DNA of 64,000 nt, from NCBI RefSeq assembly GCF_020509005.1, contig NC_063012.1, forward strand, positions 1,922,001 to 1,986,000. Reading direction: 5' to 3'. Source of the DNA: Fulvia fulva. Its lineage: Eukaryota; Ascomycota; Dothideomycetes; Mycosphaerellales; Mycosphaerellaceae. Of this stretch, positions 53,274 through 64,000 are shown one piece after another (position 1 is the stretch's first letter; each line of letters opens with the position of its first letter). The translations under genes were made by a program, and so were the position numbers. The notes below the pieces were generated by a model that searched no databases, was not told the DNA's origin, and saw only the letters and a program-made list of their open reading frames with translations.

Positions 53274-56200
53274 CTACCCCCCCTCTTAGAGTACGCTCCG
53301 GAGTACTCTCCTCTCCTCTTATATCTTTTATTACCTTCGTAAACACCTTATTATCTATTAGACTATACGTATCGCTCTCTTTCTTATAAGCCCGGAGGCC
53401 TCGTTCTACCGGTATTAGAGTCATCGCTACTTTTACTAGTTAGCGGGCTATACGTATACCTATAGTATTCTTATTCGGTATCTAGTCTATAGGTAGTTAA
53501 AAACTAGGTAGCTTAGTCGCTCTCGGGTAGTTATAGTAAAAGTCGGCTACGGAGGCGGCGGCGGTCTCGATAACCTAGTTCGTAGCTTTATAGGATAGCT
53601 TATTATATCTAATATATTTCACTAGGTATTCCTAATATAGCTATTTACCTCCTACCGGTGTTAGTCCTCGCGGCTATCTCTTCTTATAGTCTAGAATTTG
53701 CTTAACTTCCTATTAATCGGGTTCGGCGGGATCGGTTTCGTATTATTCGTCGTCGACAATTCGGATCGGTAGTAGTACGGGTTATGTCTGTCCTATAACC
53801 GGCGGATAAACTAGTATAAGAAGGTATAAGTAGAAGCGATTATCGATATTTAAAGTAGGTAGGAGCTCTACTTTATAAGTGTTACCCGGTAGTACCTCCG
53901 TAATCGCGTACGGTCTAGACTACTTTACGTCTATCTTACGAGAAGGTCTCTCTATCGTCTAGTTCTGAGTACTTACCTATACTTCGTCGCCTTCGGCGTA
54001 TCGTAGTATAGGTATACGCGTCTAGTTTACGTACTTAGCTTAGACTACTTATACTAAGGCTATCTACTATCGTAAGTATTCGTATATCTCTTATATCTTA
54101 GCCGTAAACTTGTCCGTAGACTCGGCGTCTAGTCGCTATTTGTATAGTATTAGTAGTATAGGCAAGTCTAAGTCGAACTTAGAGAACCTTAGATTACGCC
54201 TAGTATTAGTATAGAACGGTAAGACGCCTATTATAACGGACACTACATTATTTGCTATAAACTTAGCTAATAGAGTCTAATCTAGCCAGTCGTCCTAGGT
54301 ATAGTTAATAAAGATACGTAGGTATTGCTCTATTACTTTGTTTATATTCTCCGACTATCTATCTATTTCTAGGTAGAATGACGAAGATAGCTTTCGACTA
54401 ATACTAAGTAGCGCGTATATCCTACGCTAGAATACGGAAACCTATTACGTACTACGATCCGAGACAATAGACTTCGGGAGCCTATGTCTACTAAACACGT
54501 ACTTAAGGAATACTAGTACGTAATGCTCTACTATTATCGAGGTAATAGGAATAATATATCGCTCCTTAGTTAAGCGGTATATAACGGTTATAATATTCTC
54601 GTACGTTTGTCCGTCGACTACGCTTATTCCCTTTAGTAGTTTGACTACGAAGTTAATAGAGATATCTTCCTAAGCGCTAAATAGAACTAGTAGCGGTCTT
54701 AATAGCCCTAGGTACTAGATGTTAGTATTCTTACTTATACGGTAAGCGCGGTAGGTACGTATATAGCTCTTAATAAATCGTACGATGCCTAGCTAGGTAT
54801 AGTTACGAGCTACTAATTTATACGTCTTCTCGTCCCCTAAGTAACTAGCTACTATATAGTCGTAGAAAGCCTATATAATATGAGTACGTACCGGGATTTC
54901 ACCTTTATCTAGATTGTCTTCTAACTCCGGAGGAACGAATAGGCTATAACTACTATATACATTCTTAATATATATTATACCTCCGACTAGGACTATATAA
55001 CGGTTATTGATACGGTACTTCCTTAGTAAGGTATATAGATCATCTCGTTCTAGCTATTAAACGGCTTCCTTAGCCTCTAGTTACGTATAGAGTCCTCGAA
55101 TAGCGGTCGTAAGCGGGGTTATAACGTTATTATTATATAACGTGCTTTACTACCGAGCGGGCTATACTACCGAGCGGGCTACTTTTACTAAGAACTATAC
55201 TACTTCTACTTTGATTACGACGGTATCTTAATACGACGACATCCTACAGAATTGTTACGAGGAGGACAATTCCTCTTTAGATTCTTCGCTATCTAGTAAG
55301 TCTACTTGATAGGTGTATACGTTATACCCCGACTCGCTATATCGCTTATAGCGTCGTAGCCTTAGTACTAGCCGAACACTATCTAGCGACTCTCTACTTA
55401 CTTCCTACCTCCTAGTATCCTCTAGAGGTATTAATTGCGACGCCTTATTGAAGGTTAGAGACCCTCTAGACTAAATATACTTACGCTTTCGTGCTTTTCG
55501 CTATATAAGGGCCTCGTTAGACTTACGTAGCTTACTAATCTCGCTTTGTATAAGAGCTATCTAATACGCTATCTCTCTACTCCCTTTTATAAGCTAATGT
55601 ACCCCTTCCTATAACGAGTTTAGCGATGAACCTACCCGGGCACGCATTTTGTTCGTTACTAGTGTCGATTGAGAGTCGAATTCTTCTATAGTTCGTAGTG
55701 TCTTCGACTCCTAAGGGGTAGAATCTGGAGCTAGAGGGGTTAGCGTACGTAGCTTAATATTAAGCTTGTCTATCACTACCTATAGATTGAATAGAACCAA
55801 ACCAGCGCCTCTGAAGCTCGATAGGATGTTCTCCTGTCTAAATATAGCGTTATAGGCTGCCCGGAAGGCGCGTAGGAACTCTACTTTATCGATATAAGTA
55901 ATACGCTAGCGTACTAAGCCCGAGAGCTAAGCACCGTATACTTTCTCTAAAGGCGAATAGCAACCTATATCTAATAGCTAGAGTAAGTACGAGGCGTGCG
56001 ATAGTATATATAGGGCCAAGATCTTGTATTCCTTATACAGATTCTAGAATGCCTTCGAGTTATAGCTCTCGTAGCTATTAATAATAAGTAGTCTCTATAC
56101 CCTAGTCGTACGAGCTATAGTATACTTCTAGAAATACTCTAGCTACCGTATACCGAACTTATTGTTAGTCTAGCCGTTCTCTATTAGCCCGATTATCTAG

Positions 56201-59200
56201 TCTAGACCCAAGTTGCCGTCTTAGTACTAGGTACTAATATACTGTTTGCCTATAAGGATAACGTAGAGTAGGAGCGCTATTCTATCTATATAGATAGTCT
56301 TAATCACTATTACCTATTCTCTATTGCCCTATTAAACGACCTTCCTCTTTCTACTACGCCTTTCTGAACCCGTAACGACGCTCTAAGACGTAATAACACC
56401 TATTATAAACCCTATCTCGTCGAAGTTGTAGGTGTCCTAGTTAAGGATGCTATACTTCTCCTTTATATTACGTATAAGTAAGAACTACCTCTCGATAAGG
56501 TCTAGATCTTCTATTAGGGCTCGCTAACAATCGTATCTACGTGTTATACGAACCTTTAGCTTACGATACCGCCTAATGAACCTGTCTGTCTAATTAAGAC
56601 TAGCGGGCTTAAGACCCTTCTCTTGTAGTAATAAATCGGCTATTACTCGTATACTAGCCTTTAATAGCGGGAAACCTCTAAGATCTAGCTCGAGTATGTA
56701 CTTAAGTATTACCCTCTCTTCTAGCTCTATAAGCTTCTTCGAATTAGGCTCGTAGTCACCCCGAGGAGGTCGTCTATTCAATCGATACCCTAGTATAGTT
56801 CGAGACGCGTCGTATACCTTTATAGTAAGTCGATTCGTGATTATCGCGTCGCGTTTCGTGGCCTAGACAGCTAAGGTCAGTTTGGCCTCGTTTAAAGACA
56901 ATATACGCTATAATAGTAGTTATATAGCTATATCTATAGAAGTGGTACAGTTCTTAGCAAAAGTGGCCCGCTCGGTAGTATAGCCCGCTCGGTAGTAAAG
57001 CACGTTACCGATAACACTCTAGTAGATAATAGGTTTAGGATACGATCTAGGCCTAGTAATACCTAATACTACTATTAGTTACGTAGGTTATCTAGGTCTC
57101 TAGGCTTCGGTAAGTCCTATAAACGTCGGGTTAAGCTATCTAGCTTAGTACCTTAAACTCCTAGCCTATAGACGATCTTAAAGAAGAACTACGAGAGAAA
57201 CTCGGCCTAGCGAGCTTGTCTACGGTTTAATTGCTTCGTACTTATAAACTATTCGAGGTTCTTATAATCGGAGTATATAAGCGTCGGCTTGTCCTTAGAT
57301 TCCGGGTCTAGTAGATTCTTATAATCGTCGGTACCGTATTCGTTAATAGTTAGCTCCGGTCGCTATTCCTCGAAAGCTTATATAATAGCTAGGAGCTCCT
57401 TATCGTAGATATCGTAGTTATATTACTAGGGATCTATCTTCTGAGATATATAAGCGATAGGATATAACGCTCCTCGCTCGTCACGTTATAAGAGTACTAC
57501 TACTATTACGTAATCTAAGGTGTCTATTTCTAGAATAGTCTCTCGCCTTAGGTAGAAGTGTTTTAAGGTAGGCGTATCGATAAATGCTTACTTTAATATC
57601 TCGAACGCCTATTAATATACTAGAGACTAGTTCTATAGGACATTCTTCCTCGTAAGCTTTGTTATAGGCAAGTAGATCTTGCTAAAATCCTTAATAAACC
57701 TACGGTAGAAGTTAGTAAACCCTATAAACGACAAGATATCGGTGATATTCGCGGGTATAGGCCAATTCTTAACGCATTTAATCTTAGCTAGGTCTATCTT
57801 AATGCCCTTATTTATAATAATAACACCTAGATACGTAGTCTCGTATCTAAAGAACTCGCATTTATTAATATCTAACTAGAGCCCGGCGGTATCTAGCTTT
57901 CGTAGGATCTTTAGGATATATTAGATATACTCTTCTCTTATCTTACTAAAGACAAGTGCGTTATTAAGGTAATATAATACGAAGTCATCTAGAAACTCCC
58001 TTAGTATATCGTTTATAAATGACTAAAACGTTCCTAGTACATTATATAGTCTAAAAGGTATAACTACGTACTTAAACTACCTATATCTAGTAGTAAAGGC
58101 CGTTTTCTACTCGTCTCCTACTATAATACGGATACGATTAAACGTAGCGATAACATCTAGTTTAGTGAACTATTACGCGCTAGTAATACGATCTAAGGTC
58201 TCTTAAAATAGTAGAATCGGGTAGCGACTCTTCGTCGTAAGCGCGTTTAGAGCTCTATAGTCTACGTATACTCGTAGCCCTCTACCCGGCTTTTTGACTA
58301 TTAGAACAGGTACTACTACTAGTAATACGCTTCTCTAAATAAAACCTTTCTTAAGTTAGTCGTCGATCCACTTCTTAATCACCTCGTTCTCTTGTATAGA
58401 GAAGGAGTATAGTCTTCAAAATAGCGGTGTCTAACTATTCTTTAGCTTAATCTTATAGTCTACGCTAGGCCGTCGCGGTAGGACCTTATCTACTTCCTTA
58501 CGGCTGAATAGCCTAGCTATTTCCCTAAACTCTACTAGTAACAAAGGGATAGGATCCTAGTCTTTGTCCTTACCGTTTATAAAACATTAATAGTCGTTAG
58601 CTAATATAGTAGAGGCGTTAAGTTACCGCTAGGTATAGTTACCCCGGGGCTCCTCCTATCTATCTATATTTTCTTAAGTATTAGTATCTACTAACATCGC
58701 CGCGCTACCTCCTAGTATAGACTTCGCTCTTATACCGAAAGCCTTTAGTATATACGCGGATAGCGGGTCTCGCGCGACTTACTTATTAGGATTTTCTTTC
58801 GGGTTAAACATCTATATTATATATACTTTATAGCCCTTCCTCCGGCTTATACGCCGAAGTACTTCTATATTAATAGGCTTGATGTCGATCTCCGGCTTAG
58901 TCTCGACCTTTAGCTCTTTCTTCGTTCGACGCGCTAGGCGCTTAAGTGTTTTAAACCTATCGGCGGGTAGTAGCTAGCGGACGTAGTAAGACAGTTCCGG
59001 TTTATCGTAGGTGTCGACGGTATGTCGTATTACTACCTTCGTCGTATACGTCTCCTATACTACTATAGGTTCGTATTTATCCTCTACGTAGGGTTTGGCG
59101 TAATTAGATAGGGCTTAAGGTCGCGAACTCTCTAGTACTAGTATCTCGGTCTAAAGAACGCCTCTTAGTATAATACCCTTATCGTTAATAGACTATACGT

Positions 59201-59740
59201 ATACTAGTTTAGTTCCGAGTATACAGTTCTATCGATAATATAGTAAGAATAGGGTTATAGTTCCTAACGTATAGTAGAACGTAGGTTAATACTCGTCGTA
59301 CTAGGGACGGCCGAGGACTATATTATATTCTAGTAATACGTAGTAGCTAGACCTAGTCTCTACGTAGTTACCGATCTGAATCTATACCGTTGTTCTATAA
59401 GTAATAAGGTCACTAGTAGGTCGGCTATCTACTAATATTAGCCCTAACGGATTGGGTAGCTATATTATATTAAGGTTGTTCTTATATATAAAGTCAATAT
59501 TAAAGTACGTAGAGTTAGTACTATTACTATAAAGGGTTTAAGTAAGGATCTTTCTATTTACTATATATAGTATAACTAGATAAGAAGCTATTACCGGATT
59601 ATATTTATCTATAGAGTAGTTTATAGCTAGTAGGGAGTATGCCGATATACTTAGAACCTTACCTCCCTTAGGAGGTTTATGTTTATATTTATACTTTTTC
59701 TCGTTTTCTCGTAACTCTAACTCGTACGGTCTACTACGTA
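53274..59740 (-). pseudogene. LTR3 pol: protease, RT, RNase H, integrase, chromodomain (RIP-degraded, interrupted)
   Basis: On minus a chromodomain-like block (YLVKYIRYNKLSYK) lies at about 53570-53660 and integrase sequences at 53850-55130. The DNA transposon 55140-57005 interrupts. The RNase H region is at 57180-57430. In the reverse transcriptase the catalytic box reads YLNN at 57960-57971 (both Asp changed to Asn) in the context FVLYYLNNALVFSK. The protease probably lies near 59380-59480. Stops are very frequent. Confidence 0.75.
55140..57005 (-). mobile_element. Fot1/pogo-like (Tc1-mariner superfamily) DNA transposon
   Basis: 1866 bp with terminal inverted repeats of at least 60 bp starting ACGTGCTTTACTACCGAGCG, flanked by TA on both sides (55138-55139, 57006-57007). 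The inverted repeat contains TACTACCGAGCGGGC twice in tandem. On minus the transposase N-terminus is readable at 56781-56590 (RRPPRGDYEPNSKKLIELEE, then LKYILELDLRGFPLLKASIRVIADLLL), the CENP-B-type helix-turn-helix region of Fot1/pogo transposases. The rest is broken by stops. Confidence 0.87.
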
Positions 59741-61934
59741 TTACGCTTACGGAGTAGACTAGGCGTTTCCCGCGCTACCGGTATTATTAGCGTTACTACT
59801 ATTACTACCGTTACGGCGGTTGTTACTTAGGTTATAGCCTAGCGTAAATAGGCGGCGGGCGACATCTCGAAGGGGTTACTAATTGGTATCGACACGGCGG
59901 TAACCTTCTTGTTCGTATTTTAAGTACCGATTCTAATCGATATATTCCTAGGCGCGAGTAGTATCTAAAGGTTAGATATACTAAAATGCCTAAGGTCGAT
60001 TAGCCTACTTAGTCTTAGCGTTCGGGTTAGTGTTATTACCGCTACTACTCGAAGCCGTATCCTTCTTATCGTCGTTACCCTTAGTAGTCTTCTTGTTACC
60101 TTAGGTCTTATTACTATTACCGGTCTTACCGTACTTAAGGTCGAACGCCTCAAACTTGTCCTCGTAGTTATATAGCGTAGATACGACTTGCTTAAGGGTT
60201 ATGTTAACTATGTCCTCGTTTATAATACGGTTGTCGTAGCGCGAGTTTAAATTACGGAGTAGGAAGTCCTTCTCGAGTTTCTTTTCCTTCGCGCCGTTAT
60301 TAAGGTTAATGATATCGACGTTCTTACGGAAGGATAGGTAGAAGTTACTAAACTTCTCCTTATTACCCTACTATAGACTATTAAGCTTAGTTATAGTATT
60401 AGTATAGGCATTACGGGTACCGTAGCGCCGGGCTAGATCTTCTATTATCTTATCTATAGAAGCGTACTAAGTAGTCGTACCTTCCGTAGACTTAGTAAGA
60501 CTAGGGATCTTTAAGTCGATATAGGTCTATACACCGTTCTTTAACTAGCTCTAGACGTTCTAAAGGGAGTCCTTTATAGTACGGTACTTCGAGGCTTAGA
60601 GCTTAGCTTCGGTAGTACGCTACTACTCTTAGAACTTAATATCGTCGCTCTTTAGGTCGAATTTAGTAGGGGCCTTTGGCTCGTTAGAGGACTTAATACT
60701 AGTAGTTATATCGGCGTCGTAAGTCGTATATACGGAGATAGGGTTACTATCTAAGTCGGTACTCGGGCGATTCTTCCTACCCTTACGACTATTTTTACGG
60801 CCCTTATTACCGTCGTCCTCGTCGTCTAATAAGTCTAATAAATCCGGGTCCGACTTCTTCTTATTAGGTTTGCCTCTATTTTGTCGACGCTCTAGTAACT
60901 CTTTAGACTCGGTTCGCTAAGGTAGTAGGTCTTACTTTTCCTTAGACCGGCTACGGTCTATCTCTTACTTCTTAAGCTTAGTAATACGCTTCTCGGCTAC
61001 TACGAGCTCGGTCTCGGTCTCTACTAGCTTGCTCTCCGCTACCTTATACTACGTACAATACACCTTCTTTATATCTTTAGCCCTTATAAGCTCGTCTAGG
61101 TCGATAACGATAGTATTATTACGCTTAGTAAGCTCCTCCTTTAGTCGCGTAACCTCCTCTTCTAGGGACTGTCTAGTCGCCTATTCCGTATCGATTATAT
61201 CCTCGAGTCGGTCTATCTAGTCCTTAGTATCTTACGCCTTACGGAGGTTAATACGGTTAGCTATATCGAGCGTAGTATTAAGTTTATACGTACGTCGGTA
61301 ATCGGACTCGATATTATAGAGGATCTTATAGATCTACTAGGGATGATTATTAACTGTCTTCTTGAACTTGTCTATATTCAACCCGTTTAACGAGTCGAAG
61401 GCTTCCTAGAAGTTGTCGATAGTAACCCTCCTCTTCCTCGGTACCTTAGTACCCTTATCTTCTGTCTTATTCTCGATAAACTCCGCCCTATATAGGTTAG
61501 CTAAGTTCAGCTCTATCTCGACCTCCTCTTCCTTAATTGCCTTAAGTTGGTCGAACACCTTCTTATACTACTTATAGTACTAGTTATTCTCGTCGAGGAG
61601 CCTATTTACGATATCCTCTTTACGTCCTTAAGTCTATGTCGCCGGGTTCGCGCTATTGTTATCGGGTAGATCGGATAGTAGGGTAAAGAAGGATAATCTA
61701 TTAAGGGACGCGCAATAAACGCGTCTATTAGTGTTCTCTATACTTACGCCTAGTACGCCGGTGCCGGTCTGTCTCGCTATTATTACTATATTAGCTATAA
61801 TCTACTTTAAGGTACGACTTAGCGAGTACGATACCTAATCTTAGTACTTCCTCGTATACTATCGCGGTTTCTCTATAATCTCCTAAATGTAGCTTCTCGT
61901 ATGTCTTTATACGTTAGTAATGATCTATTCGAAG
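59741..61934 (-). pseudogene. LTR3 gag and leader (RIP-degraded)
   Basis: Gag-position sequence of LTR3. It includes Lys/Asn/Asp-rich low-complexity parts near 59780-59830 and 60000-60130, and charged coiled-coil-like sequence at 60880-61420. No intact frame. Confidence 0.6.
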
Positions 61935-62119
61935 CGTTATAAGTAGATATAAGTACGTAGTCGGGTAAGGTATAAGTCGAATAGATGCTCTATCTAAGGG
62001 AGGCGCGGAGGGCGTAAGAGTTATATACGGGCGCTAAGCCGCTAGTCGGATTAGTTAGCGGGCGCGAGGTCTAGGTACGTACCCGCGGGTTTAAGTAAAT
62101 ATACGCCGGTACGGTAATA
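61935..62119 (-). repeat. LTR3, right LTR
   Basis: 185 bp, partner of 53089-53273. The few differences are mostly transitions. Confidence 0.9.
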
Positions 62120-62617
62120 CTTTCCGCTCCTACTACTTAGTACTTACCTATACGGCTACGAAGGTCTTAAGGTCGTCCTCCTTTTAGCTTATCTTATATC
62201 CGGGTCCTCTCTAGTAGCGGTTTACGATCTTTCTCTTTACCTCTTAGATAGTAGTCTATACTAGATAGTTACTTATCTTTGTGGCGTACTAGGTTCTTAT
62301 TCCCCTTATATATTAGGCTATTAGGGGTATTCCGGTCTCTATCTCTACCGTATCCGTCGGTATTGTCCTATAGGCCCCTAGTATCCGTCGTAGGTTACCC
62401 GCTTACGTACGGTTAAGGGGTTACTCTATCCGCCTCGGGATTAGTTTGCCCGCTCCGCCCGTAGCCTATATCTACGCCCCGTAAAGTATTACTAGTTTTA
62501 CTATTACCTTATATATTACCTTCGCCTTCTCGAACGTTACCCTCTAGGTAGATACTATTAGTCTCTTTACCAAAGCCTCGTTAGTCTAGGCTCGGTCTAG
62601 GGCCTTCTTAATCTATA
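62120..62617 (-). mobile_element. LINE G fragment, right of LTR3
   Basis: Aligns with 23821-24310 of LINE B (shared CTATACGGC...AAGGTC(A/G)TCCTC and GGGGTTGCTCTATCCG-like blocks). It is interrupted at 62617 by the tail of LINE F. Confidence 0.8.
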
Positions 62618-64000
62618 GATAGATAGATGATTCATTTACCCGTTGTGGTGCCCTCCGGCCTATGCGGGTTTATGTCTATATATGTTGCTACATAAGGTAG
62701 GAAACCTGTTCCTAGGTAAAAACCTCCTCTCCTTCTCTAATAGCTTCCTTGCCATGAGTTCTCAGTTTTCCTTCCATTAGGGTGCACTAGTGTCATGGTG
62801 GTTAGCCTCTGACTACCTTGTCTACAACCCTGGAGTTGTCCCCCTCTTCCTGCTCTCCTCCTCCTTCTTTCTCTCCTCAATCCATCTCTCTGTTTCCCTA
62901 GTAAGAGAGAACTGCTCCAAAAATCCTTGGTGGATGATCCACCTTGTAATTCTCTGGAGGTCTCCCTTATTGCTGATCATGGCTTAGAAGTTTCTGTTCC
63001 TTGCCCTTGCCCTCTATTCACCTCTCCCTGTACTCCATTCTTTGTAAACTAGAAGTCTATGTTCGATATTCTAGGACAGGTAGCCGTATAGGCAACTCTT
63101 GTCTTCGATACCTAGGACTTTTCTCTAATATAGGTATACCCTAACTCCGATATGTTTAGAGCGGATTTGTATTGCTATGCTTGCTTCTGACCTAGTCAGG
63201 TCTGAGTACAGTAGGTAGTTGTGGCCACCAAACTGTTGGAGTGCCTTTGGGGTTCCTGGCCTCTGTGGGTTTCTTGTCCATTCAGTCTTCCAGAGGAGTC
63301 CTGCCATCCTTTCAGCTAGAGACTGTTGCTTCTTCCCTTGGCTGGCTGCTGATTCTCTCCCCTGAGCCCCTCTGTCCTGTTCCTGCTGGGCTAGGTGCAG
63401 CTGTTCTGTTAGTTCTTTGAACTTCTGCAGGTCCTGCTGCTTCTGTGGGGCTGGATTGGGTCTTGCTTGTCTGTGCCTTCTTGTGCACTGGCTCCTGATT
63501 TTGTTGACTGCCTTCTGGATTACTAGCTGGGCTGGGTATGCAGACGTCTTTCCTGCATACTGGTATCTCAACCCTTGAAGGTAGAGCTTGGCTGGTGGGG
63601 AGCCAGACTCCATTTCGACCACCCTTGTTGGAGTTGACTTGTATGCTCCAAGCACCTTTTTCAGACAGGAGACTTGGGCTCTGCTGATAGGATCTGCAAT
63701 TCTCTTTGGGATCTTGTCTTGGGCTGACCAGATCTGGGCTCCATATAGCATAGCTGGCTTCACAATGGCCTTGTACATAACCTTTGCTTTCGCAAATGTG
63801 GCTCCCCATGTGGAGGCTGTAAGCCTGTCAATTGATTGCCTGTTGTTGTCTGCTCTTGCCTGTGCTTTCTTGACCTGTGGTCCCCAGCTGAGCTTTGGAT
63901 CCATCCATATTCCTAGCACCCTTAATTCACTTGAGGGTTCTGTTGTGTGTCCCTGAATAGTGATTGGGGCTTGCATATTGTGTCTGTTTCTGGCTCTACT
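62618..64000 (-). mobile_element. LINE F (young, nearly un-mutated non-LTR retrotransposon; 5' part outside window)
   Basis: The 3' end is at 62618 with a GATA-repeat tail, inserted into LINE G. It is a close relative of LINE E. CpA and TpG are at normal levels except in a short patch at about 63030-63180. It continues past the right edge. Confidence 0.87.
63125..64000 (-). pseudogene. LINE F ORF2, C-terminal part of reverse transcriptase
   Basis: Open on minus from the window edge to a stop at 63125-63127 (at least 283 aa after the Met at 63976, and open upstream of it). It reads GIWMDPKLSWGPQVKKAQAR, AKVMYKAIVKPAMLYGAQIW and LTRSEASIAIQIRSKHIGVR, the region after the RT palm in Tad1-like LINEs. 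Beyond the stop the same frame continues with RKVLGIEDKSCLYGYLS, another stop, and NIEHRLLVYKEW. This is the terminal Cys/His motif with two Cys now Tyr, so the stop at 63125 probably replaced a Gln codon (TAG from CAG) and the gene is lightly damaged rather than intact. Confidence 0.82.

Larger units (their letters stand above)
53089..62119 (-). mobile_element. LTR3: chromovirus-type Ty3/gypsy retrotransposon with a nested DNA transposon
   Basis: 9031 bp with two 185-bp LTRs (53089-53273, 61935-62119) and 5-bp target duplication CTTTC (53084-53088, 62120-62124). Coding strand minus. It is heavily RIP-mutated throughout. It contains the Fot1/pogo-like element at 55140-57005. Confidence 0.9.

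Overview
The window looks like a chromosome segment of a filamentous ascomycete (Pezizomycotina, probably Dothideomycetes; the class is inference). Evidence: short 48-70 nt introns with GT...CTGAC...AG signals, fungal gene families (acetoacetyl-CoA synthetase, HUT1-type transporter, p150Glued, AsaB/GA4-desaturase-like protein, Zn2Cys6-type factor body), and a repeat block in which CpA/TpG has been converted to TpA, the signature of repeat-induced point mutation (RIP).

The left third (1-19775) is an ordinary gene-rich region with nine protein genes. They are a 5'-cut transcription factor, an unknown disordered/helical protein (-), an AsaB-like oxidoreductase with an added coiled coil, an NTF2/SnoaL-fold protein, nicotinamide riboside kinase (-), a three-KH RNA-binding protein with one intron, dynactin p150Glued, a HUT1-like UDP-galactose transporter (-), and an eight-exon acetoacetyl-CoA synthetase that I could splice end to end. 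They are mostly housekeeping functions (NAD salvage, microtubule transport, ER nucleotide-sugar transport, ketone-body activation, RNA binding) with no sign of a pathway cluster. Three of them (factor, SnoaL-like, HUT1) share a sharp switch from C-rich to G-rich coding strand about half-way along.

From about 20060 to the right end the window is a nest of transposons, nearly all with coding strand on minus. The order of insertion can be read from target-site duplications. A LINE (E, tail near 20303, rest at 48302-about 52900) was split by a chromovirus-type LTR retrotransposon (LTR1, 20573-48296, TSD ATCTC). LTR1 was in turn hit by LINE B (23087-26650, 14-bp TSD), LINE C (about 26945-31830, plus strand) and a second LTR element (LTR2, 32923-45139, TSD GAGCG). 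LTR2 contains LINE D (37825-42970, plus strand, 13-bp TSD). To the right, LTR3 (53089-62119, TSD CTTTC) split a LINE fragment (G) and itself carries a Fot1/pogo-like DNA transposon (55140-57005, TSD TA). A younger, almost un-mutated LINE (F) begins at 62618 and runs out of the window. All LINEs end in a short (TATC)n tail.

RIP intensity is uneven. It is heavy from 20070 to about 47200, fades to near zero over the right end of LTR1, is one-sided in LINEs D and E, heavy again from about 52530 to 62600, and nearly absent in LINE F. Catalytic aspartates of several reverse transcriptases have become asparagine, and none of the elements in the window could be autonomous as read. I saw no tRNA, rRNA or CRISPR.
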